NCBI GenBank assembly: GCA_013816105.1
Contig: JACDEY010000048.1
Coordinates: 1 to 7,148 of the forward strand
Direction: 5' to 3'
DNA: 7,148 nucleotides
Source of the DNA: Actinomycetota bacterium
Lineage (GTDB): Bacteria > Actinomycetota > UBA4738
In this document: positions 1 to 4,754 of the stretch, piece by piece
Layout: each line of letters opens with the position of its first letter
How positions within the stretch are numbered: the first letter of the stretch is position 1
Program-made: the position numbers and the translations under genes
Notes under the pieces: model-generated
Databases searched by the model: none
The model's input: only the letters and a program-made list of their open reading frames with translations
Told to the model about the DNA's origin: nothing

Positions 1-153
1 GACGTATCCGGCGATCGAAGGATCGATTACCCCTTGCACCCTGAGCACCTCTACGCGCGGTACATCGCTCGCCGTCTGCGCCGTGGCCGCCAGGGGCTGC
101 GCGGCCAGCATCACGATCAGCGCGCAGAACGGAGCGGCGAGGGAACGCGGCAC
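1..153 (-). CDS. N-terminal fragment of an NfeD/ClpP-class membrane protease-like protein (cut by window edge)
   Basis: An open frame runs from a GTG at 153 to the left edge, 51 codons with no stop. The first 26 or so residues look like a signal peptide: MPRS, then a hydrophobic stretch (LAAPFCALIVMLAAQPLAA), then a small-residue ATA/Q cleavage site. After it comes VPRVEVLRVQGVIDPSIAGYV. This resembles the first beta-strand of long-form NfeD proteins (membrane-bound ClpP-class serine proteases), whose mature part opens with a hydrophobic strand followed by G-x-I-D-P and then x-Y. The catalytic region and C-terminal membrane/OB parts would lie outside the window. The gene starts 22 bases after the WhiB stop on the same strand, so co-transcription is possible. 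No good Shine-Dalgarno sequence precedes the GTG. The secretion signal is clear; the family name rests on about 20 residues and is tentative. Confidence 0.55.
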   Translation of the reverse strand, partial: MPRSLAAPFCALIVMLAAQPLAATAQTASDVPRVEVLRVQGVIDPSIAGYV

Positions 154-175
154 GGCGAGCGATTCTACGGGCCGG

Positions 176-388
176 CTACCTTCCGCTGATCAGCGCCATC
201 CGCTCCCGGCCGGTCAACCCGCCCCAGACGCCGTACTCCGCGCGGGACTCGAGGGCGAACGCGAGGCAGCGGTCGCGGACGCCGCAGCGTGCGCAGACCG
301 CCTTCGCCCGGCGCTCGAACGTCGGCCGGTTCGCGAAGAACAGCTCCGGGTCGAGGTCCCGGCAGCGGGCGTCTTCATCCCAGGACAT
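176..388 (-). CDS. WhiB-family Fe-S transcriptional regulator (WhiB4/WblA-like by position)
   Basis: A 70-residue protein from the ATG at 386-388. WhiB proteins bind a [4Fe-4S] cluster through four cysteines and regulate transcription with the main sigma factor, often in response to redox or nitric oxide. All four are present in the family spacing: Cys9 (in DARC), Cys32, Cys35 and Cys41 (CARCGVRDRC, C-x2-C-x5-C). The GVWGG turn and LTGRER follow. DPELFF between the first and second Cys is also typical. The ATG at 388 is preferred because AGGA lies 8 bases upstream; an in-frame ATG at 395-397 adds only MRA. The protein ends soon after the GVWGG turn and lacks the longer basic C-terminus of many WhiB proteins, so it is at the short end. 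It is divergent from a ponA2-like PBP gene, as whiB4 is in mycobacteria and wblA in Streptomyces. Family assignment is secure; orthology to WhiB4/WblA is inferred from context. Confidence 0.93.
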   Translation of the reverse strand: MSWDEDARCRDLDPELFFANRPTFERRAKAVCARCGVRDRCLAFALESRAEYGVWGGLTGRERMALISGR

Positions 389-560
389 CGCGCGCATCCT
401 AGGCCGAGCGGCCGACGAGACACATAGCCCGAAGGTGCCATTTTCGAGCCATCCGAAAGGAGCACGCTCCGGAGCGGCCGACTGGCCCCGCTTCGTCTGG
501 AAGAGCGTCGTCCGGGTCGCCCGCAGTAAGCTTTCGGCTTCCCTTGACCTGAAACGACGA
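389..560. promoter_or_regulatory. Divergent intergenic region between whiB and PBP genes
   Basis: These 172 bases separate the WhiB start (388) from the preferred PBP start (561) and must hold the whiB promoter and probably that of the PBP. On the minus strand TATGTG (421-426) could serve as a -10 box for whiB, but no convincing -35 box lies at the right distance. On the plus strand TTGACC (544-549) resembles a -35 box but sits too close to the start to be useful. The PBP frame stays open back to a GTG at 435, so part of this region may be coding. No operator repeat was recognised. Confidence 0.35.
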
Positions 561-3017
561 ATGATCTCTCGCGAACTCCAGCGCGTCTCCTGGCCGCGCC
601 TGCGGCGTCCCTCCCCCGAGGCGACGCACCGCGCGCTGCTCTTCGCGGCCGTCATCCTCGCCGCCGCCGTGGCCATGACGCTCGCGCTCCTTCCGATCGT
701 GAGCGGGGTGGGACGCGCCGTGAAGGACTTCGATGGGCAGTTCCTCGCCCAGGATGGCGCCACGCTCGAGCTGCCACCGTTCCCGGAACGTTCGACCGTT
801 TACGCGGCCGACGGCTCGGTGCTCGCCACGCTGTTCCGCGACGAGAACCGCAAGATCATCTCACTCGACGCGGTCAACGAGGTGACCAGAGACGCGGTGC
901 TGGCCATCGAGGACGACTCCTTCTACGAGCACGGACCGGTCGACGTCTTCTCCATCCTTCGCGCGCTGGTGGCCAACCTGAACGCCGGCGAGGTGGTTCA
1001 GGGGGGATCCACCATCAGCCAGCAGCTCGTGAAGAACGTCCAGGTGGGTACCGACCAGACGGTCGCGAGGAAGCTGCAGGAGGCGCAGGCCGCGATCCTG
1101 CTCGAGAAGACCTACACGAAGGACGAGATCCTCGAGCTGTACCTGAACGAGGTGTATCTCGGCCACGGCGTCTACGGGATCGGCACGGCGGCCGAGTACT
1201 ACTTCGCCCGGCCGACGAAGAACCTCTCGCTCCCGCAGGCCGCGCTCCTCGCCGGCATGATCGCCGCTCCGGAGGCGTTCGATCCCATCGACCGCCCCGA
1301 GGCGGCGCTCGGGCGACGTGGCGAGGTGCTCGTTCGGATGCGCGACCTCGGGTGGATCATCGAGGAGGAGTACGCGACCGCAACGGCCGCGCCGATGGAG
1401 CTCTCCTCCGCGAGGCGCGCCATCCTGGAGGGCGCAAGCGAGCCCTACTTCGTCGACTACATCAAGTCGCAGCTGCTGCGCGACCGTCGCCTGGGCAGGA
1501 CCCCGGAGGCCCGATACGACGCGGTCTTCCGCGGAGGGCTGAAGATCCACACCACGCTCGACCCGGCCCTGCAGGAGGAGGCCCGGTCGGCCATCGAGAG
1601 CTACCTGCCGAACCCGGGGCAGCGACCGCCGGCCGATCCCTCCTCGGCGATGGTCTCGATCGTCCCCGAGACGGGCGCGATCCGCTCCATCGTCGGGGGG
1701 AGCGACTTCGCGAAGATTCAGTTCGACCTCGCGAGCGACGGTGCCAGGCCGACGGGGAGCGCGTTCAAGGCCTTCACCCTGGTGGCCGCCCTGGAGGAGG
1801 GCGTGCCGCCGGGAAAGGTCTACGACTCGACGGAGCCGATCTTCATCCCGGAGTGCGACGACTGGAGCGTCAGCAACGCCGAGCCGGGCAACGACGGCTA
1901 CATGAACCTGTGGGACGCGACGCAGAGCTCGGTGAACGTGGTATTCGCCCAGCTGGCCCGCGACGTCGGCCCCGACCACATCGCGGAGGCGGCCGCGCGG
2001 ATGGGCGTCACGGCCGACCTCCCCGCCATCTGCTCGCTGACGCTCGGCACCATCCCGGTGAGCCCTCTCGACATGACCTCGGCCTACGCCACGCTGGGGA
2101 ACGACGGCGTCCACTGCACGCCGTTCGCGGTCGCGCGTGTGGAGACGCGCTTCGGCAAGGCCATCCTCAACCAGAGGCCGAGCTGCGCGCCGGCCATCGA
2201 CCCCGAGATCGCGGCGCAGGTCACCGCGATGCTCAGCCGGGTGGTAGCGGGGGGGACGGGGTTCCGAGCGAACATCGGCCGGCCGGCAGCCGGCAAGACC
2301 GGCACCGGCCAGGAGTTCCGCGACGCCTGGTTCATCGGCTACGTTCCTCAGCTCGCCACGGGCGTGTGGGTCGGGTACCCGGCGGGGCAGCAGTACCCCA
2401 TGGACGACGTCCACGGGATCGAGGTGCTGGGCGGGACCTATCCGGCGCAGATCTGGCACGACTTCATGGCGGCGGCCGTCGCGGCGCTTCCCGTCGAGTA
2501 CTTCCCGGCGCCTCCCCCCGAGCGGGCCGGGACCGTTCCGGACGTTCGCGGACTCGCGGAGGAGCAGGCGGAGGAGGTCCTGGCGGAGGAGAACTTCACG
2601 ACGATCTCGGAGGAGGTCGATTCTGCCGAGCCCAAGGGGACGGTGGTGGCGCAGTCCCCGGGGCCGGGCGAGACGGTCGCCCTGGGAAGCGCCGTCACGA
2701 TCTCGGTCAGCAATGGGGTGATCCCGACGGTGGCGGTCCCCGACGTCGCGGGGCTGACCGAGGCGCAGGCGGTGGCGACGCTCGAGGGCGCCGGTCTCTC
2801 CGCCGCCGTCCACACCGAGGCGGTCGAGGACGGCTCCCAGGACGGGGTCGTGATTCGCCAGGCTCCGGGGGCCGGCGTGACGGTGCCGCTCGGGAGCACG
2901 ATCACGATCGTGGTGGGCAACTTCGAGCCCCCGCCGTCGCCATCGCCCTCCCCCTCTCCTTCCCCCTCCCCGTCCCCTTCACCTTCGCCGTCGCCATCGC
3001 CGAGCGGCGGCGGCTGA
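561..3017 (+). CDS. Class A bifunctional penicillin-binding protein with two PASTA domains (PonA2-like)
   Basis: This membrane-anchored enzyme polymerises glycan strands (GT51 transglycosylase) and cross-links them (transpeptidase) outside the cell membrane. Residues are numbered here from a possible GTG at 435 (860 aa). A membrane helix spans about 67-89. The GT51 domain has the catalytic-Glu motif EDDSFYEH (E159), GGSTISQQLVKN (190-201) and EILELYLNEVYLG (231-243). The transpeptidase domain has all three penicillin-binding motifs: S442-A-F-K445 with nucleophile Ser442, S499-V-N501, and K621-T-G-T624. Two PASTA repeats follow at about 699-760 and 765-829. PASTA domains in related proteins bind muropeptides or help position the enzyme. 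A Pro-Ser repeat tail (832-857) closes the protein. The start is uncertain: ATG 561 (818 aa) is preferred because it leaves a usual short cytoplasmic tail before the helix and room for promoters. GTG 435 is possible. Neither has a clear Shine-Dalgarno sequence. The divergent WhiB neighbour supports a PonA2-like identity. Confidence 0.95.
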   Translation: MISRELQRVSWPRLRRPSPEATHRALLFAAVILAAAVAMTLALLPIVSGVGRAVKDFDGQFLAQDGATLELPPFPERSTVYAADGSVLATLFRDENRKIISLDAVNEVTRDAVLAIEDDSFYEHGPVDVFSILRALVANLNAGEVVQGGSTISQQLVKNVQVGTDQTVARKLQEAQAAILLEKTYTKDEILELYLNEVYLGHGVYGIGTAAEYYFARPTKNLSLPQAALLAGMIAAPEAFDPIDRPEAALGRRGEVLVRMRDLGWIIEEEYATATAAPMELSSARRAILEGASEPYFVDYIKSQLLRDRRLGRTPEARYDAVFRGGLKIHTTLDPALQEEARSAIESYLPNPGQRPPADPSSAMVSIVPETGAIRSIVGGSDFAKIQFDLASDGARPTGSAFKAFTLVAALEEGVPPGKVYDSTEPIFIPECDDWSVSNAEPGNDGYMNLWDATQSSVNVVFAQLARDVGPDHIAEAAARMGVTADLPAICSLTLGTIPVSPLDMTSAYATLGNDGVHCTPFAVARVETRFGKAILNQRPSCAPAIDPEIAAQVTAMLSRVVAGGTGFRANIGRPAAGKTGTGQEFRDAWFIGYVPQLATGVWVGYPAGQQYPMDDVHGIEVLGGTYPAQIWHDFMAAAVAALPVEYFPAPPPERAGTVPDVRGLAEEQAEEVLAEENFTTISEEVDSAEPKGTVVAQSPGPGETVALGSAVTISVSNGVIPTVAVPDVAGLTEAQAVATLEGAGLSAAVHTEAVEDGSQDGVVIRQAPGAGVTVPLGSTITIVVGNFEPPPSPSPSPSPSPSPSPSPSPSPSPSGGG
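2935..3008 (+). repeat. Pro-Ser dipeptide repeat tail with a 26-nt homopyrimidine tract
   Basis: The 3' end of the PBP gene codes about 13 consecutive Pro-Ser units followed by three glycines. The DNA is a degenerate six-base repeat (CCN plus a Ser codon) and contains an unbroken pyrimidine run at 2946-2971 on the coding strand. Codon choice varies between units (tcg, tcc, tct, tca, agc). This suggests that the peptide pattern is under selection and is not just a recent slippage product. The tail lies outside the cell, after the second PASTA domain. Confidence 0.8.
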
Positions 3018-3058
3018 GCGGGCGGGCGAGTGGGGGCTCGACCGATATCGTTGATGGC

Positions 3059-3523
3059 GTGCAAGAGCTGAAGATCGGAGATCCGGCCCCGCCGTTCACG
3101 CTGCTCGACCAGGAGGGTCAAGAGGTGAGGCTCGCCGACTTCGACGGCAGGAAGCTGCTCCTGTACTTCTATCCGGCCGCCGACACGCCTGGCTGAACGA
3201 AGCAGGCCTGCAGCGTGCGGGACGCACGCTCCGAGCTGGATGAGCTGGGGGTCCAGGCCCTCGGGATCAGCCCCGACGATCCGAAGAAGCAGGCGCGGTT
3301 CGACCGGCGCCACCGCCTCGGGTTCCGCCTCCTATCCGACCCCGACCATTCGGTAGCAGAAGCGTACGGCGTCTGGCGCGAGAAGCGCTTTGTCGGTCGC
3401 ACGTACCTGGGGGTCCACCGCTCGTCGTTCCTCGTGGACGGAGCGGGGCGCATCGCCGGCGCGTGGTACGGGATCAAGCCAGACGAGACGGTGCCCGCCG
3501 CGATGTCCGCCCTCGCCGGCTGA
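3059..3523 (+). CDS. bcp: Selenocysteine-containing Bcp-type peroxiredoxin (in-frame TGA read as Sec)
   Basis: A thiol- or selenol-dependent peroxidase of the Bcp/PrxQ group, which reduces hydrogen peroxide and organic hydroperoxides in the cytoplasm, usually recycled by thioredoxin. From GTG 3059 the frame gives 154 residues, the normal Bcp length. The N-terminus has the typical IGDPAPPFTLLDQEG (6-20) and YFYPAADTPG (36-45). Then comes TGA at 3194-3196 (residue 46), followed by TKQAC. In the family the active site is P-x3-T-x2-C, here P39, T43 and position 46, so the TGA replaces the peroxidatic Cys exactly. The resolving Cys51 is at +5 as in E. coli Bcp. GISPDDPKKQARF, LLSDPDHSVAEAYGVW and HRSSFLVD (catalytic Arg121) continue in the same frame. 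A SECIS-like hairpin follows the TGA. The gene starts 41 bases after the PBP stop with no terminator between, so it may share that transcript. Alternatives are a point-mutated pseudogene or a base error; the exact position of the TGA and the intact downstream frame argue against both. Confidence 0.88.
3194..3196 (+). other. Recoded TGA codon: selenocysteine at the peroxidatic position (Sec46)
   Basis: This is the only stop codon in the frame between 3059 and 3521. It is flanked by D-T-P-G before and T-K-Q-A-C after, the peroxiredoxin active-site context in which Cys is otherwise found. Changing one base of TGA to TGC or TGT would give the ordinary Cys enzyme. Confidence 0.85.
3202..3239 (+). 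promoter_or_regulatory. Candidate bacterial SECIS element
   Basis: A perfect 7-bp stem pairs AGCGTGC (3212-3218) with GCACGCT (3224-3230) around a 5-nt loop GGGAC (3219-3223). Outside a C-C mismatch the helix continues imperfectly: 3210-3232, the wobble 3209-3233, then 3207-3235, 3206-3236 and 3205-3237. Bacterial SECIS elements sit in the coding sequence just after the UGA. Their apical loop lies roughly 16-37 nt downstream and has a G in its first two positions, which SelB recognises. Here the loop starts 22 nt after the UGA with GG. The fit is good; SelB binding is inferred. Confidence 0.75.
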
Positions 3524-3542
3524 CCGAGAAGGAACACTCGCC

Positions 3543-3562
3543 GGGCCGGCTCGGGCCGGCTC
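3543..3562 (+). terminator. GC-rich tandem repeat / hairpin after the peroxiredoxin gene
   Basis: GGGCCGGCTC occurs twice in direct tandem (3543-3552 and 3553-3562). The same sequence can form a 6-bp hairpin, GCCGGC (3545-3550) with GCCGGC (3555-3560), closing a TCGG tetraloop. It lies 21 bases after the peroxiredoxin stop and could be a weak terminator or a transcript-stabilising hairpin. There is no T-run after it, so intrinsic termination is uncertain. Confidence 0.35.
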
Positions 3563-3577
3563 GCTGGATCGCCATAG

Positions 3578-3609
3578 GTAGGGAAGTATGGCAGTATGGT
3601 GGTATGGCA
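3578..3609 (+). promoter_or_regulatory. Four tandem 8-bp repeats overlapping the antitoxin start: likely RHH operator
   Basis: Consecutive 8-bp units read GTAGGGAA (3578), GTATGGCA (3586), GTATGGTG (3594) and GTATGGCA (3602). The first is diverged; the last contains the antitoxin ATG (3604-3606). Ribbon-helix-helix repressors bind tandem short repeats co-operatively (MetJ boxes of 8 bp, omega heptads), so this is a natural operator for autoregulation of the pair. No clear -10/-35 pair or ribosome site was found. The position suggests that repressor binding would block the transcription start or the first codon. Confidence 0.6.
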
Positions 3610-3843
3610 AGGATCAAGACCACGCTGATGATCGATGAGCACCTGATGCGGCAGGTTCGGATCCGCGCCGCCCGATCGGACAGGAGCCAGTCCGAAGTCC
3701 TCGAGGGCGCGTTGAGAGAAGGCCTTGGCGTGATCGAAAGGATCAGGGCGAAGGCGCGGCTCTCGGAGAGGGAGGCCCTCGATCTGGCCTCCAAGGTCGT
3801 CCACGAGGTCCGAGCTCAGAATCGACGCGAGAGGAAACCCTAA
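3604..3843 (+). CDS. Ribbon-helix-helix antitoxin (CopG/VapB-like)
   Basis: A 79-residue basic protein. Its N-terminus MARIKTTLMIDEHLMRQVRIRAARSDRSQSEVLEGALREGL has the RHH pattern. The strand RIKTTLMID (3-11) would lie in the DNA major groove, helix 1 follows (about 12-24), then a turn with S28-x-S30, then helix 2. The C-terminal half (about 43-79), with alternating Arg/Glu and an amphipathic helix, would wrap and inhibit the toxin. In this type II system the antitoxin also represses its own promoter. The start at 3604 is chosen because the RHH fold begins there; an in-frame start at 3463 would overlap the peroxiredoxin gene and add a sequence unlike the family. The PIN toxin frame follows in the same register right after its TAA stop. 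The protein is small and divergent, so the VapB label is functional, not an exact family assignment. Confidence 0.82.
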   Translation: MARIKTTLMIDEHLMRQVRIRAARSDRSQSEVLEGALREGLGVIERIRAKARLSEREALDLASKVVHEVRAQNRRERKP

Positions 3844-3846
3844 CCC

Positions 3847-4269
3847 ATCCGCATCGTCATCGATGCCGATTGCCTGATCGCGGGAACCCTTACTTCGACG
3901 GGTGCCACCTCCGAGCTCCTCGATCTCTGGCAGAGTGGTGAGTTCGAGCTGATCGTCTGCCCGCAGCTCATCCACGAAGTCAGGAAGGCTCTCTTGCATC
4001 CTCGGATAGCGAAGAAGTACGACATCACTCCCGAGGAAGCTGGTAGCTTCGCGAGCCGGCTGTCCGAGGAGGGCCTGCTGTTCGGCGACCCGGTCGACCC
4101 GCCACGCCTGGTGCCGGACGATCCGCAGGATGACTATCTCGTTGCGCTGGCGCTGGCGGCGGAGTCGGACGCCCTCGTGACTCGGGATCGGCACTTCGAC
4201 AGGGTCAGGGTGAGGGGACTTCCCATCGTTTCTGCTCGTCAGATGGTCCGTCGTCTACGCGTTCCCTAG
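3847..4269 (+). CDS. PIN-domain toxin (VapC-like) with non-canonical ATC start
   Basis: PIN-domain toxins are Mg2+-dependent ribonucleases that cut RNAs such as tRNA or rRNA and stop growth when free of antitoxin. The frame gives 140 residues starting [I/M]-R-I-V-I-D-A-D. The four acidic active-site positions are intact: Asp6 (RIVIDAD), Glu44 (LIHEVRKAL), Asp96 (DDPQDDYLVALAL) and Asp114 (LVTRDRHF). Length and pattern match PIN proteins of the COG1569/PIN_3 type. The oddity is the start. The family would be expected to begin MRIVIDAD, but the codon is ATC (3847-3849). No ATG, GTG or TTG exists in any frame from about 3785 to 3862. AGAGGA (3830-3835) lies 11 bases upstream and could act as ribosome site. 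In-frame TTG 3994 would delete the first catalytic Asp and Glu. Either ATC is used weakly, or an ATG-to-ATC change has silenced the gene. Only 3 bases separate the ATC from the antitoxin stop. Confidence 0.78.
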   Translation: MRIVIDADCLIAGTLTSTGATSELLDLWQSGEFELIVCPQLIHEVRKALLHPRIAKKYDITPEEAGSFASRLSEEGLLFGDPVDPPRLVPDDPQDDYLVALALAAESDALVTRDRHFDRVRVRGLPIVSARQMVRRLRVP

Positions 4270-4277
4270 CCCGGCGG

Positions 4278-4739
4278 TCAGCCGGCGAGGCGACTGCGCA
4301 CCAGGGCCTGGACCGCCTTGCCGTCGGCGCGGCCCTTCGCGCGAGCCATGACGTGGCCCATCACCTTCCCCATGTCGCCGGACCCGGAGGCACCCGTCGC
4401 GGATATTGCCTCCTCGACGAGGGCGGCGACCTCGTCATCGCCGAGCGCCGCCGGAAGATAAGTGGAGAGAACCTCCAGCTCCTCGCGTTCGAGCGCGGCG
4501 CGGTCCTCACGCCCGGCCCCCTCGTAGGCCTCGATCGCCTCCCGCCGGCGCTTCGCCTCGCGGCCGGCCACCTCCACGAACTCCTCCTCGTTCAGCGGAT
4601 GGCGGAGCTCGACCTCCCGGTTCTTCACCGCGGCCGAGAGCAGACGAAGTGCCCCTAGCCGGGTCTTCTCCCCCGCCTTAAGCGCCGCCGTCTGCTCCCT
4701 CGCGAGCCGGGCCTTTGGATCGGCGTCCGGATCGCTCAC
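4278..4739 (-). CDS. GatB/YqeY-domain protein
   Basis: A 153-residue protein from the GTG at 4737-4739. It matches the YqeY family over its length: the helical opening ARLAREQTAALKAGEKTRL (10-28), LRLLSAAVKNREVELR (31-46), a long charged helix EVAGREAKRRREAIEAYE (56-73), LEVLSTYLP (88-96), and the diagnostic C-terminus MGKVMGHVMARAKGRADGKAVQALV (123-147). YqeY resembles the C-terminal tRNA-binding region of GatB, the Asp/Glu-tRNA amidotransferase subunit. Its exact role as a stand-alone protein is not established. Its end faces the PIN toxin end with 8 bases between, and its start diverges from the metallophosphoesterase with 15 bases between. The start has no strong Shine-Dalgarno sequence. 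Confidence 0.92.
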   Translation of the reverse strand: MSDPDADPKARLAREQTAALKAGEKTRLGALRLLSAAVKNREVELRHPLNEEEFVEVAGREAKRRREAIEAYEGAGREDRAALEREELEVLSTYLPAALGDDEVAALVEEAISATGASGSGDMGKVMGHVMARAKGRADGKAVQALVRSRLAG

Positions 4740-4754
4740 TAGAATCGCCGCCCG

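Noticed and set aside
861..2813. Long (650-codon) minus-strand open frame antisense to the PBP gene
   Set aside because: It is rich in Arg, Asp, His, Gly and Leu with no recognisable domain. It mirrors the codon structure of the plus-strand PBP, as expected for a high-GC shadow frame.
1352..3193. 614-codon plus-strand frame ending at the TGA of the peroxiredoxin
   Set aside because: Only its last 45 codons are real, as the N-terminal part of the Sec peroxiredoxin. The rest is a low-complexity Arg/Gly shadow of the PBP gene.
3202..3211. Palindrome GCAGGCCTGC just after the TGA as a regulator site
   Set aside because: It is coding sequence for the conserved Q-A-C, has no second copy, and is better explained as the lower part of the SECIS-like helix or chance.
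3215..3523. Separate 102-residue protein starting at an internal GTG of the peroxiredoxin gene
   Set aside because: It would lack the whole active-site strand and begin in the middle of the fold. It is what a Sec-unaware gene call gives.
3059..3523. Peroxiredoxin as a simple nonsense-mutated pseudogene
   Set aside because: The only lesion is a TGA exactly at the peroxidatic Cys, the downstream frame is intact and a SECIS-like hairpin follows. Not fully excluded without the host's sel genes.
3463..3603. Longer antitoxin starting at 3463
   Set aside because: The added sequence overlaps the peroxiredoxin gene, passes through the repeat region and does not look like an RHH protein; the fold begins at 3604.
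3994..4269. Shorter PIN protein starting at TTG 3994
   Set aside because: It would lack the first catalytic Asp and the Glu. Clear PIN homology extends upstream to 3847.
4271..4285. 5-bp inverted repeat CCGGC/GCCGG between the PIN and YqeY genes as a bidirectional terminator
   Set aside because: It is short, has no T-run and overlaps the YqeY stop codon; in such GC-rich DNA it is expected by chance.
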